Source: Mordavella massiliensis (GTDB taxonomy: Bacteria > Bacillota > Clostridia > Lachnospirales > Lachnospiraceae). From it: a DNA stretch of 64,000 bases. The translations under genes and the position numbers were made by a program. Positions 8,602-16,679 of the stretch are shown here, one piece after another. The notes under the pieces were generated by a model. That model saw nothing but the letters and a program-made list of their open reading frames with translations. It was not told the DNA's origin and did no database searches. How positions within the stretch are numbered: the first letter of the stretch is position 1; the number at the start of each line of letters is the position of its first letter. The DNA lies in the NCBI RefSeq assembly GCF_016901695.1, contig NZ_JACJKS010000003.1:1-64000 (forward strand). The letters are read 5' to 3'.

Positions 8602-9552
8602 ATGATTTTTTTAGGAAAAGAAGAAGTTGAGAAGCTGGTGGACCCAAATGAGATCATGGACCAGATTGAGGAGGCTTACCGGATCTTCGGGGCGGATGCC
8701 TACTATATGCCGCCCCGCCCGGTGATCGAGCACGAGAACAAGACGCTCATCTACATGCCATGCTTCACGGAAGACATCATCGGCACCAAGATGCTGACCA
8801 TCTTCCCGGAGAACGCAAAGCTGGGGCTTCCCTCCCTGGACGGGCTTGTGATCCTGAACGACAGGACAACAGGCGCGCCGTTGGCCATCATGGATGGCCA
8901 GGCTGTGACGGCATGGAGGACAGGGGCTGTAGGCGGCGTGGGGATCCGCCATCTGTCCAGAAAGGATGCCCGCACAGTAGGTATTGTAGGCGCTGGAGCA
9001 CAGGGCTTCCACCAGGCTGTGTACGCCTGCGCGGCCAGGAACATTGAGACCGTCTACATCTGGAACCACAGCAACCGTGATCTGACGGATTTCATGGCAA
9101 GACTGAAGAAGACTATTGCGGATCCGGCGGTGGAAGTAGTACAATGTAAGACAGTGGAAGAACTGGTGAAGGCCAGCGATATCATCTGCACCGCCACCCC
9201 GTCGGAGGAGCCGGTACTTCCCAATGACAGGGAGCTGCTGGAAGGAAAATGCATCATCGCCATTGGGTCCTATACTCCGCAGATGCGGGAGATACCGGAT
9301 GTGATCTGGGATCTGGTGGACAACGTGTACATCGAGCTTCCCTATGCCTGTGAGGAGAGCGGCGATCTGAGCCAGCCGCTTGCCGAGGGAAGACTCACCA
9401 TGGACAGAGTGGTTCTTATGGATAAGTTCCTGGCATCCGGGGCTGACGAAGATGAGATCGCAAAGAAAACCACATATTTTAAATCTGTGGGCATGGGTCT
9501 TTTTGACGTGTGTGTGGCACAGAAATTACTGGAGAAAGCAAAGGAGAGATAA
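8602..9552 (+). CDS. Ornithine cyclodeaminase / mu-crystallin family NAD(P)-dependent enzyme
   Basis: This 316-residue protein belongs to the family that includes ornithine cyclodeaminase, archaeal alanine dehydrogenase and ketimine reductase. The Rossmann motif GIVGAGAQG is at 127-135. Lys63 in GTKM and Arg106 in WRTGAVGG are conserved substrate-binding residues. It lies 24 nt after the alcohol dehydrogenase and 3 nt before ridA, so the three are probably cotranscribed. RidA hydrolyses imine intermediates, so an imine-forming amino-acid reaction is a reasonable inference. Exact substrate cannot be assigned. Confidence 0.88.
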   Translation: MIFLGKEEVEKLVDPNEIMDQIEEAYRIFGADAYYMPPRPVIEHENKTLIYMPCFTEDIIGTKMLTIFPENAKLGLPSLDGLVILNDRTTGAPLAIMDGQAVTAWRTGAVGGVGIRHLSRKDARTVGIVGAGAQGFHQAVYACAARNIETVYIWNHSNRDLTDFMARLKKTIADPAVEVVQCKTVEELVKASDIICTATPSEEPVLPNDRELLEGKCIIAIGSYTPQMREIPDVIWDLVDNVYIELPYACEESGDLSQPLAEGRLTMDRVVLMDKFLASGADEDEIAKKTTYFKSVGMGLFDVCVAQKLLEKAKER

Positions 9553-9555
9553 GAA

Positions 9556-9933
9556 ATGAAATTAGTAGCGACAGAGAAAGCACCAAAAGCACTTGGACCG
9601 TATTCACAGGGATACATTTACAACGGCGTGTTCTACGCGGCAGGACAGATCGCCATCAACCCGGAAACAGACGCAGTTGAGGCAGATACCATCGAGGGAC
9701 AGACAGAGCAGGTGTGCAAGAACATCGGCGAGCTCCTGGCGGCAGCAGGCACAACCTACGACAAAGTCATCAAGACAACCTGCTTCCTGGCAGACATGGG
9801 AGACTTTGGTGCGTTTAACGAGGTGTATGCAAAATATTTCACATCCAAACCAGCCAGAAGCTGTGTGGCTGTAAAGACACTTCCAAAGAATGTGCTGTGT
9901 GAGATCGAAGTCATCGCGGCAGTGGAAGAGTAA
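9556..9933 (+). CDS. ridA: RidA family enamine/imine deaminase
   Basis: At 125 residues this is a full-length RidA (YjgF/YER057c/UK114). It hydrolyses reactive 2-aminoacrylate-type enamines/imines released by PLP and amino-acid enzymes. Family hallmarks are KAPKALGPYSQG, YAAGQIAINP and the C-terminal RSCVAVKTLPKN containing the conserved Arg that binds the carboxylate. The start is 3 nt after the upstream stop and the ribosome site lies at that gene's end, so translation is coupled to the OCD-family gene. Confidence 0.93.
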   Translation: MKLVATEKAPKALGPYSQGYIYNGVFYAAGQIAINPETDAVEADTIEGQTEQVCKNIGELLAAAGTTYDKVIKTTCFLADMGDFGAFNEVYAKYFTSKPARSCVAVKTLPKNVLCEIEVIAAVEE

Positions 9934-9983
9934 GAACAAAAGCCCTGGAAGGCAGAAGAGTAAGAAAAGAGGTAGAGTGAAAA

Positions 9984-10814
9984 ATGGCAGAGCAGCAAAA
10001 CGGGTGCTCCCCCTCCGACTGTGCGGGGTGCGCCCATGCAGACTCCTGCGGCAGCAAGCCCCAGGATATGAGGGAACCGGCGAACCCGTTTTCTCATGTG
10101 AATAAAGTGATCGCCGTGGTCAGCGGAAAAGGCGGCGTGGGCAAGTCCATGGTGACGGCCTCCCTGGCAAGGATCATGCGGGAGCAGGGATTTTCTGTGG
10201 GGATCCTGGATGCGGATATTACAGGGCCGTCCATCCCGAAGATGTATGGTATACACGAGACGGCAAAGGGGAGCGACGAGGGAATCTTCCCCAGCGTGGC
10301 AAAGGACGGCACGAAGGTCATGTCCGTCAACCTGCTCCTGGAGCATGAGTCTGACCCGGTGATCTGGAGAGGTCCCATCATCGCGGGAGTGGTGAAGCAG
10401 TTCTGGACCGATGTTATGTGGGGGGAGCTGGATTACCTTTTCGTGGACATGCCCCCCGGAACCGGGGACGTGCCTCTCACGGTGTTCCAGTCCCTGCCGG
10501 TGGACGGTATCGTCATTGTCACATCTCCCCAGGATCTGGTACAGATGATCGTGGACAAGGCCTGCAACATGGCCAGGCAGATGAACATCCCGGTGCTGGG
10601 CATTGTGGAAAATTACAGTTATCTCGTATGCCCGGACTGCGGGAAGAAGATCTCCGTGTTCGGCGAGAGCCACATCGAGGAGACAGCCCGGGAGCTGGGC
10701 GTGCCGGTCCTCGGGAAAATGCCTATTGATCCGAAGCTGGCGGAGTCCGTGGAAGAAGAACGGTTCTACGAGGCGGACAACCAGTACCTGGCGGACGTGG
10801 TGAATAAGTTATAG
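9984..10814 (+). CDS. Mrp/NBP35-type P-loop ATPase (Fe-S carrier)
   Basis: The protein has 276 residues. The deviant Walker A GKGGVGKS lies at 48-55, preceded by a cysteine-rich N-terminus (Cys8, Cys13, Cys16, Cys22) as in NBP35-like members. WRGPI, DMPPGTGD and a CPDC motif near residue 215 are typical of Mrp proteins that transfer Fe-S clusters. It lies 50 nt after ridA and may be cotranscribed. Which apo-protein it serves is unknown. The iron-dependent dehydrogenase upstream and the Fe-S radical SAM and helicase proteins downstream are neighbours but need not be clients. Confidence 0.88.
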   Translation: MAEQQNGCSPSDCAGCAHADSCGSKPQDMREPANPFSHVNKVIAVVSGKGGVGKSMVTASLARIMREQGFSVGILDADITGPSIPKMYGIHETAKGSDEGIFPSVAKDGTKVMSVNLLLEHESDPVIWRGPIIAGVVKQFWTDVMWGELDYLFVDMPPGTGDVPLTVFQSLPVDGIVIVTSPQDLVQMIVDKACNMARQMNIPVLGIVENYSYLVCPDCGKKISVFGESHIEETARELGVPVLGKMPIDPKLAESVEEERFYEADNQYLADVVNKL

Positions 10815-10823
10815 CATAAATGT

Positions 10824-10870
10824 GTAAATGGGGACGTAACCCTTTTTAAAAGGGTTACGTCCCCATTTAC
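10824..10870. repeat. 47-bp near-perfect palindrome, REP-like
   Basis: Two 23-nt perfect arms (left arm starts GTAAATGGGGACGTAACC) flank a single T. It shares the core GGACGTAAC...TTACGTCCCCA with the element at 13257-13290. There is no terminal U-run, so although it would fold strongly in RNA and may block readthrough, it looks more like an interspersed REP/BIME-type repeat than a simple terminator. Confidence 0.65.
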
Positions 10871-10876
10871 GTTTGT

Positions 10877-10940
10877 TGGTGTGTAATTTTGTATCATCCC
10901 CTGCGGAAAAATGAACAAACTGGTGTGAAATTGTGTATCA
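10877..10940. repeat. Pair of 20-nt direct repeats
   Basis: Positions 10877-10896 and 10921-10940 match at 18 of 20 bases (TGGTGTGTAATTTTGTATCA against TGGTGTGAAATTGTGTATCA) with a 44-nt period. They lie between the palindrome and the SOS promoter. Function unknown. Confidence 0.55.
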
Positions 10941-11003
10941 CATAAAATAAATAATGGCAGTAAGAGAGGACCGAAAGAAAAGGACAGTCATATTTATCGC
11001 CTC

Positions 11004-11051
11004 TTGACATATAGAACATATGTTTGTATACTGAAATAAGAACATATGTTC
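11004..11051 (+). promoter_or_regulatory. SOS promoter with two LexA (DinR) boxes
   Basis: TTGACA (11004-11009) and TATACT (11027-11032) are separated by 17 nt. GAACATATGTTT at 11014-11025 fills the spacer and GAACATATGTTC at 11040-11051 covers the start region. Both match the Firmicute LexA consensus GAAC-N4-GTTC (the first with one mismatch). Bound LexA would occlude RNA polymerase, so the downstream pair should be induced by DNA damage. Confidence 0.88.
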
Positions 11052-11072
11052 TACGTTATTAAGAGGAGATGT

Positions 11073-12404
11073 ATGATCATGGAACTCCAGCAGTCTATGT
11101 CCATAGCTGATAAACTGAAAATACTGACTGACGCGGCCAAATATGACGTGGCCTGCACGTCCAGCGGGACCCAGCGCACCAATGACGGCACTGGCATAGG
11201 GAGCTGCGCCCAGGCGGGGATATGCCACAGCTTCTCCGCGGACGGGAGATGTATCTCCCTGCTGAAGATCCTGTTTACAAATGAGTGCATCTATGACTGC
11301 AAATACTGCATTAACCGAAGGAGCAACGATGTGCCCAGGGCCTCCTTTACCCCGGATGAGATCTGTACGCTGACGATGGAGTTTTACCGGCGCAATTACA
11401 TAGAAGGCCTGTTTCTGAGCTCTGGTGTGCTGAAAAGTCCGGATCATACAATGGAGCTTATCTACGCGGCACTCTATAAGCTGCGGACAACGTACCGCTT
11501 TCAGGGCTACATCCATGTGAAGGCTATTCCCGGCACCAGTCAGGAGCTGCTGGAGAGGCTGGGATTTCTGGCGGACAGGATGAGCGTCAATCTGGAACTG
11601 CCTACAGCAGAGGGACTGCGTCTCCTTGCGCCCCACAAGACAAGAGAGAGGATCCTTGCGCCCATGCGGCTTGTGCAGAACAGAATGGAGGAAAACAGGC
11701 AGGAGATCCAGCTGTACCGGAATGCCCAGAGATTTGTGCCCGCCGGGCAGAGCACCCAGATGATCATAGGCGCCACGCCGGAGACGGATTTTCAGATCAT
11801 CCATGTGGCAGAGGCTCTCTATAAGAAGTTCGGGTTAAAGCGGGTGTTCTATTCTGCTTTTGTACCCGTAAATGAGGACACCTCCCTGCCGGCCAGAACA
11901 GGGGAGGGGCCGCCCCTCCTTCGGGAACACCGGCTGTACCAGGCGGATTTCCTGCTCCGGTACTACCAGTTTCAGGCTGGGGAGCTCCTGACGGAGAAAG
12001 ACCCCAATTTTAGTGTGTTCCTGGACCCGAAATGTAACTGGGCCCTGCGTCATCTGGAGGTTTTTCCAGTGGAGGTAAACACTGCGGGATATGAGCTCCT
12101 TCTCCGGGTGCCGGGCATCGGATACAGGTCGGCTGCCAGGATCGTGAAGGCCAGGCGTTACGGGAAGCTGGACTTTGGGGACCTGAAGAAAATGGGTGTG
12201 GTCCTCAAGCGGGCGCTGTACTTCCTGACCTGCGGCGGGAAGATGATGTATCCGGTAAAGCTCGAGGAGGATTATATTGCGCGCAACCTTCTGAACGTAA
12301 AGGAGAGACTGCCCGAGGGGGCGGATGGCATGACCTACAGACAACTCTCTCTTTTTGACGATGCGAGATTTGGCAGCATGTCGGAAAAAGGAGGCACCAT
12401 ATGA
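11073..12404 (+). CDS. Putative DNA modification/repair radical SAM protein (TIGR03916 type)
   Basis: The protein is about 443 residues. The radical SAM cluster motif CxxxCxxC is Cys72-Cys76-Cys79 (NECIYDCKYCINR). A C-terminal helix-hairpin-helix (LLRVPGIGYRSAARIV), a DNA-binding motif, lies near residues 345-370. The start is ambiguous: ATG at 11073 is 4 nt and ATG at 11079 is 10 nt from the AGAGGAG site. A longer reading from 11046 would begin almost at the transcription start and is rejected. It is controlled by two LexA boxes and overlaps its partner gene by 4 nt. I place it in the family that always pairs with TIGR03915; the chemical reaction is not known. Confidence 0.88.
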   Translation: MIMELQQSMSIADKLKILTDAAKYDVACTSSGTQRTNDGTGIGSCAQAGICHSFSADGRCISLLKILFTNECIYDCKYCINRRSNDVPRASFTPDEICTLTMEFYRRNYIEGLFLSSGVLKSPDHTMELIYAALYKLRTTYRFQGYIHVKAIPGTSQELLERLGFLADRMSVNLELPTAEGLRLLAPHKTRERILAPMRLVQNRMEENRQEIQLYRNAQRFVPAGQSTQMIIGATPETDFQIIHVAEALYKKFGLKRVFYSAFVPVNEDTSLPARTGEGPPLLREHRLYQADFLLRYYQFQAGELLTEKDPNFSVFLDPKCNWALRHLEVFPVEVNTAGYELLLRVPGIGYRSAARIVKARRYGKLDFGDLKKMGVVLKRALYFLTCGGKMMYPVKLEEDYIARNLLNVKERLPEGADGMTYRQLSLFDDARFGSMSEKGGTI

Positions 12405-13177
12405 AAACCATTTACATCTGTACAGACAGCGTCACAGGGATTTTTTCTGCCGTGTACGAGGCGTGGAAGGAGCGCCGCCGGGAGGGTGCCAGTGGGATCG
12501 CCATCCGGGGCAGTGTGGAGCCGCAGCTGTTCTGTGAGTACAGGGAGATACCGGAAAATGAGAGCAGGGCGGAGGCAGTGGTGAGGATGATCCTCACCAA
12601 CCTGGGGAGGGACGTCTACCATCATATTTACTATGCGGCCCTCTCCCGGGATGATGAAAAAGGGGAGGCAATCCTTGGGACACTGCTGGCGGCCCGCAAG
12701 CTTGGGCAGCCCCGGAATATTATGGAGCATCTGGGGAACCCTGCCGTGGAAAAGGTGTTTGAGCTGAGCCGCAGCGTGGGAAATGAGGCCCATCTTCTGA
12801 CAGGCTTTGTGCGCTTCCGGGAGCTGGAGAATGGGATACTCTTTGCGGACATCACACCGAAAAACCAGGTGCTTCCCTGTCTGGGGGCTCATTTTCAGGA
12901 GCGTTTTCCTCTGGAGAACTGGATGATCCGGGACAAAAACCGCAGTATGTTTGTGGTCCATGAGGCAGGAAAACGGTGGGTCCTTGTACAGGAGGAGGAC
13001 CCGGAGGGGAGGATGGACGAGCAGCTGCTGCATCTCTCCGGCCAGGAGGAGAAAATGCAGGCGCTGTGGAGGGAGTTCTGTGACACTATTGCCATCAAGG
13101 AGAGGTTAAATCCCAAGTGCCAGAGGACTCACCTTCCGCTCCGTTACCGGCCTGATATGACAGAATTTGCAGGATAG
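12401..13177 (+). CDS. TIGR03915-type putative DNA repair protein
   Basis: This 258-residue protein is the usual partner of the radical SAM protein just upstream; its ATG overlaps that gene's stop (ATGA). The C-terminal half contains the DUF4130-like stretch WRQFCDTIAI-type (here WREFCDTIAIKERLNPK) and a conserved RYRPDMTEF end. The middle resembles KIGQPRNIMEHLGNPAV-like segments of the family. It probably acts together with the radical SAM enzyme on damaged or modified nucleic acid, but this is inferred from pairing and SOS control only. Confidence 0.85.
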   Translation: MKTIYICTDSVTGIFSAVYEAWKERRREGASGIAIRGSVEPQLFCEYREIPENESRAEAVVRMILTNLGRDVYHHIYYAALSRDDEKGEAILGTLLAARKLGQPRNIMEHLGNPAVEKVFELSRSVGNEAHLLTGFVRFRELENGILFADITPKNQVLPCLGAHFQERFPLENWMIRDKNRSMFVVHEAGKRWVLVQEEDPEGRMDEQLLHLSGQEEKMQALWREFCDTIAIKERLNPKCQRTHLPLRYRPDMTEFAG

Positions 13178-13256
13178 TGTGAGGCAGACAATTTTGCAAA
13201 ATAGTCAGATAATATTTCCGCGCCATACACAATACCCCGCCAGTTGGTTTTATTTC

Positions 13257-13290
13257 GGACGTAACATTATTGAAAAGTATTACGTCCCCA
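13257..13290. repeat. Second REP-like inverted repeat
   Basis: GGACGTAA (13257-13264) and TTACGTCC (13280-13287) form an inverted repeat. The right half AAAAG-TATTACGTCCCCA aligns closely with the right half of the palindrome at 10824-10870. Here the central part carries the -35 element of the helicase promoter. Confidence 0.55.
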
Positions 13291-13298
13291 CTTATAAT
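13270..13298 (+). promoter_or_regulatory. Predicted promoter giving a leaderless helicase mRNA
   Basis: TTGAAA (13270-13275) and TATAAT (13293-13298) are 17 nt apart. The A of the helicase ATG is at 13305, seven bases after the -10, where transcription should begin. No Shine-Dalgarno sequence is present between them. Confidence 0.6.
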
Positions 13299-13304
13299 AG
13301 ACCT

Positions 13305-15722
13305 ATGGAAAAGCAACTGATCAAAATTTCGGTCCGGGCCCTGGTGGAGTTCATCCTCCAGAGCGGGGATCTTGACAATCGAACTGCCTCGGCGGACAAG
13401 GAGGCCATGCAGATGGGGGCCCGGCTCCACCGGAAGATCCAGCGGCAGATGGGGAGCATGTACACGCCGGAGGTGTCCATGAAATGCCAGGTGCCCTACG
13501 AGAAGTTCATCCTCCAGGTGGAGGGGCGGGCGGACGGCGTCATGGACACGGAGGAGGGGCTGGTCATCGACGAGATCAAGGGGATATTCCGGGATGTGAA
13601 CGCCTTGGAGGAGCCTGTGCCGGTGCACCTGGCCCAGGCCAAATGCTACGCCTTTATCTACGGGGACCAGCATGAGCAGGAGAAGATGGGCGTGCAGATG
13701 ACCTACTGTCATCTGGAGACAGAGGAGATACGCCGGTTCCGGCAGGAGTACACCACAGAGGAGCTGAGAGAGTGGTTTTACGGCATCACGGACGCCTACG
13801 AAAAGTGGGCTCTCTTCCAGGTGGAGTGGAAGGAGAAGCGGAACGCTTCCATAAAAAAGGTGGAGTTTCCCTACCAGTACCGGGACGGGCAGAAGAAGCT
13901 GGCGGCCGCTGTCTACAGGACCATTGAGAGACAGAAAAAGCTGTTCATCCAGGCTCCCACAGGGGTGGGAAAAACTATGGCCACTGTCTTTCCGGCTGTG
14001 AAGGCAGTGGGGGAGGGACTGGTGGACAAGCTCTTCTACCTGACCGCCAAGACCATCACCAGGACTGTGGCCCAGCAGGCCTTTGACATACTGAAGCAGC
14101 CCGGCCCGGATGGGCCCGCCGCAGTGGGGCCCGCTGCAGTGGAGGAGGGGGATACGGCTCTCCAGTACAAGGTCATCACCCTGACGGCAAAGGAGAAGAT
14201 ATGCTTCTGCGAGAAGCCGGAGTGCAATCCGGACTACTGTCCTTACGCCAAGGGACATTTTGACCGTATCAACGATGCGGTCTATGACATGATCACCACC
14301 TCTGACGACATGAGCCGTCAGGCGGTGGAGGAGCAGGCGAAGAAATGGCAGGTGTGCCCCTTCGAGCTGGGTCTGGACCTGTCCCTGTGGGCGGACGCAG
14401 TCATCTGCGACTACAACTATGTCTTTGACCCCAACGCGAAGCTGAAGCGGTTTTTCGGCGAGGGGGTGAAGGGGGACTACATCTTCCTCATTGACGAGGC
14501 CCACAACCTGGTGGAGCGGGGGCGGGAGATGTTCAGCGCCAGACTCTGCAAGGAGGACGTGATGAAGGTCCGCCGCCTTGTGAAGACGAGGGACGTCCGG
14601 CTTGCCCGGCAGCTGGAGGAGTGCAACCGCCAGATGCTGGCCCTGAAGCGGGAGTGCGACGGCTGCCAGGTGCTGGAGAGCGCCGGGGGCATCTACCTGA
14701 AGCTTCTGTCTGTCATGGCTGAGATGGAGCGGTATCTGGAGGAGTGCAAGGAGGAGGACGTCCGGGAGGAGGTGTTGAGCCTCTACTTTGAAGTGCGGAT
14801 GTTTGAGACCATCTATGAAAAGCTGGACGAGAACTACATGATCTATTCCGAAATTGACGGGGAGGGAAAATTCTTTGTCCGCCTGTTCTGTGTCAACCCG
14901 GCGGTCAATCTGAACGAAGCTCTGGAAAAAGGGGTGAGCACCATCTTTTTCTCCGCCACCCTCCTTCCCATCCGCTATTACAGACAGCTCCTCAGCACAA
15001 AGACGGACGACTACGCGGTCTACGCCCAGTCCACCTTTGCCAGGGAGAACCGGCTCCTTCTCCTTGGAAATGACGTGAGCACCCGGTACACCGCGAGAGG
15101 GGAGGCCACCTACCGGAAATACGCCTCCTATCTGCTGGAGATGGTGCAGGGGAAAAAAGGAAACTACATGGCCTTTTTTCCCTCCTACAAGTTCATGGAG
15201 GAGGTCTACGACCAGTTCCTCCTCCTGGCCGAAAAGGAGGGGAGCAGCGCCCGGTGCGTGATCCAGGCCCCCTACATGTCGGAGGAGGCAAGAGAGATCT
15301 TTCTGGAGGAATTCGAGGAGGAGAGGGAGGAGAGCCTCCTTGGCTTCTGCGTCATGGGGGGCATCTTCTCCGAGGGCATCGACCTGTCCAGAGACCGTCT
15401 CATCGGCGCCGCCGTGGTGGGCACCGGCCTGCCCCAGGTGTGCCGGGAGAGAGAGCTCCTTAGGGAGTACTTTGACAAAAAGGGACTCCGGGGCTTTGAC
15501 TACGCCTACGTCTACCCGGGCATGAACAAGGTCCTCCAGTCCGCGGGCCGGGTCATCCGCACGGAGGAGGACAGAGGCGTGATCCTCCTTCTGGACGACC
15601 GCTTCCGGGAGGGCAGATACAAAGAGACCTTCCCGCGGGAGTGGGAAGGTCTGGAAATCTGCAATGTGAAAAACGCCGGCGAAAAGATGCGGGCTTTCTG
15701 GGATCAGACCTCCTCGAAGTAG
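13305..15722 (+). CDS. Nuclease-helicase: PD-(D/E)XK domain fused to a DinG/XPD-type Fe-S helicase
   Basis: The protein has 805 residues. Residues ~1-135 look like a Cas4/PDDEXK nuclease-like domain: GRADGV near 76, LVIDEIKG near 88-95 and QAKCYAF near 110. Helicase motifs follow: Walker A APTGVGKT near 218, a four-cysteine Fe-S region (CFCEKPECNPDYCPYAKG near 298-315, then CPFELGL near 351), DEAH near 396 and a C-terminal motif VI-like QSAGRVIRTEED. It should unwind and perhaps process DNA ends or R-loops. The start at 13305 is supported by the conserved N-terminus KISVRALVEFILQSGDLDNR although it has no ribosome site; an internal ATG at 13413 has one but would remove conserved residues. It converges on the LysR gene with a 19-nt 3' overlap. 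Confidence 0.88.
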   Translation: MEKQLIKISVRALVEFILQSGDLDNRTASADKEAMQMGARLHRKIQRQMGSMYTPEVSMKCQVPYEKFILQVEGRADGVMDTEEGLVIDEIKGIFRDVNALEEPVPVHLAQAKCYAFIYGDQHEQEKMGVQMTYCHLETEEIRRFRQEYTTEELREWFYGITDAYEKWALFQVEWKEKRNASIKKVEFPYQYRDGQKKLAAAVYRTIERQKKLFIQAPTGVGKTMATVFPAVKAVGEGLVDKLFYLTAKTITRTVAQQAFDILKQPGPDGPAAVGPAAVEEGDTALQYKVITLTAKEKICFCEKPECNPDYCPYAKGHFDRINDAVYDMITTSDDMSRQAVEEQAKKWQVCPFELGLDLSLWADAVICDYNYVFDPNAKLKRFFGEGVKGDYIFLIDEAHNLVERGREMFSARLCKEDVMKVRRLVKTRDVRLARQLEECNRQMLALKRECDGCQVLESAGGIYLKLLSVMAEMERYLEECKEEDVREEVLSLYFEVRMFETIYEKLDENYMIYSEIDGEGKFFVRLFCVNPAVNLNEALEKGVSTIFFSATLLPIRYYRQLLSTKTDDYAVYAQSTFARENRLLLLGNDVSTRYTARGEATYRKYASYLLEMVQGKKGNYMAFFPSYKFMEEVYDQFLLLAEKEGSSARCVIQAPYMSEEAREIFLEEFEEEREESLLGFCVMGGIFSEGIDLSRDRLIGAAVVGTGLPQVCRERELLREYFDKKGLRGFDYAYVYPGMNKVLQSAGRVIRTEEDRGVILLLDDRFREGRYKETFPREWEGLEICNVKNAGEKMRAFWDQTSSK

Positions 15723-16585
15723 TCGAGGAAGGCGGCCGCAGCCCTGGAGAGGGGGATGCGGGTGCTCCGGACAGCCAGCAGCTCCCTCGGAGGCAGCTCT
15801 TCCTCTGTCTGTACGATGAAGAGATTGTCGTCCTCCCGGGGAATGCAGTAGTCCGGAAGAAAGGCGATGCCAAGGCCGATCCTGGCCAGGTCGATGAGCA
15901 GGTCGTTGCTGCTAAGCTCCACCTCCGGCACCAGGTCCAGGTGGTGCTGCTGGAACTGGCTGTGGAGAAACTCGCTTGTGGTGCTCTTCTTGTCCAGCAT
16001 CAGGATGGGGTACTCCAAAAGCTCCGCAAAGGAGAGCCGGCGCCCCTTCAGGTCAGCGAAATCCCGGTTGGCCAGAAAGACGTCCTGGAACAGCTTGATC
16101 CGCTTTACAGTGGCGGCGCTCCCCAGGTAGGCGTTGGGGGAGTTGACCACGATAAAGTCCACCTGCCCTGATTTCAGGAGCTCCACGCTCTGGATGGAGG
16201 TGGCGTTGGTCACCTTGATGTGGGCCCCGGGAAATGCCTCGTGGAACCGCTTGATGTAGGGCACGAGAAAATACCGGCAGATGGTGTCGCTGGCGCCGAT
16301 GCGTATCTGTCCCCCGGTGGAGGCGGACTCCATGAGCTGGGCCTCCCCCCGCTGTATCAGGTTCATGGCCGGCTCCACGTGGCGCAGCAGGATCTCTCCC
16401 TCCGGCGTCAGCTGGACCCTCTTTGTGCTCCGGATGAAGAGAACCTGGTCCAGCTTTCTCTCCAGCGTCTTGATGGACTGGCTCACCGCTGACTGGGAGA
16501 TGAAGAGCTGCTTGGAGGCCTCGGAAAAGCTCAGGGTCGAGGCCACATAGTAAAACACCTTATATAATTCATAGTTAATATCCAT
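15704..16585 (-). CDS. LysR-family transcriptional regulator
   Basis: This 293-residue regulator has an N-terminal winged helix-turn-helix (ASTLSFSEASKQLFISQSAV at about 15-34) and a periplasmic-binding-like effector domain from about residue 90. An AGGAGG site precedes the ATG. It is divergent from the DUF1461-like membrane gene 94 bp away, which is its most likely target, but no clear T-N11-A site was picked out with confidence. The effector is unknown. Its stop lies 19 nt inside the 3' end of the convergent helicase gene. Confidence 0.88.
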   Translation of the reverse strand: MDINYELYKVFYYVASTLSFSEASKQLFISQSAVSQSIKTLERKLDQVLFIRSTKRVQLTPEGEILLRHVEPAMNLIQRGEAQLMESASTGGQIRIGASDTICRYFLVPYIKRFHEAFPGAHIKVTNATSIQSVELLKSGQVDFIVVNSPNAYLGSAATVKRIKLFQDVFLANRDFADLKGRRLSFAELLEYPILMLDKKSTTSEFLHSQFQQHHLDLVPEVELSSNDLLIDLARIGLGIAFLPDYCIPREDDNLFIVQTEEELPPRELLAVRSTRIPLSRAAAAFLDYFEEV

Positions 16586-16679
16586 GATAAGTCCTCCTAA
16601 TAAAAATCATTTGTATTATAAGGGAAGATCAGGGAAATTACAATCACAAAAATGAGACAACAGAAAGAAGGATTGCTTT

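Noticed and set aside
10824-10870. Palindrome as the mrp-like gene's terminator only
   Set aside because: It lacks a T-run and has a related copy at 13257, so repeat is the better primary description, although it may also stop transcription.
13407-13415. Internal start of the helicase with a good ribosome site
   Set aside because: It would remove a conserved N-terminal segment (KISVRALVEFILQSGDLDNR); kept only as an alternative.
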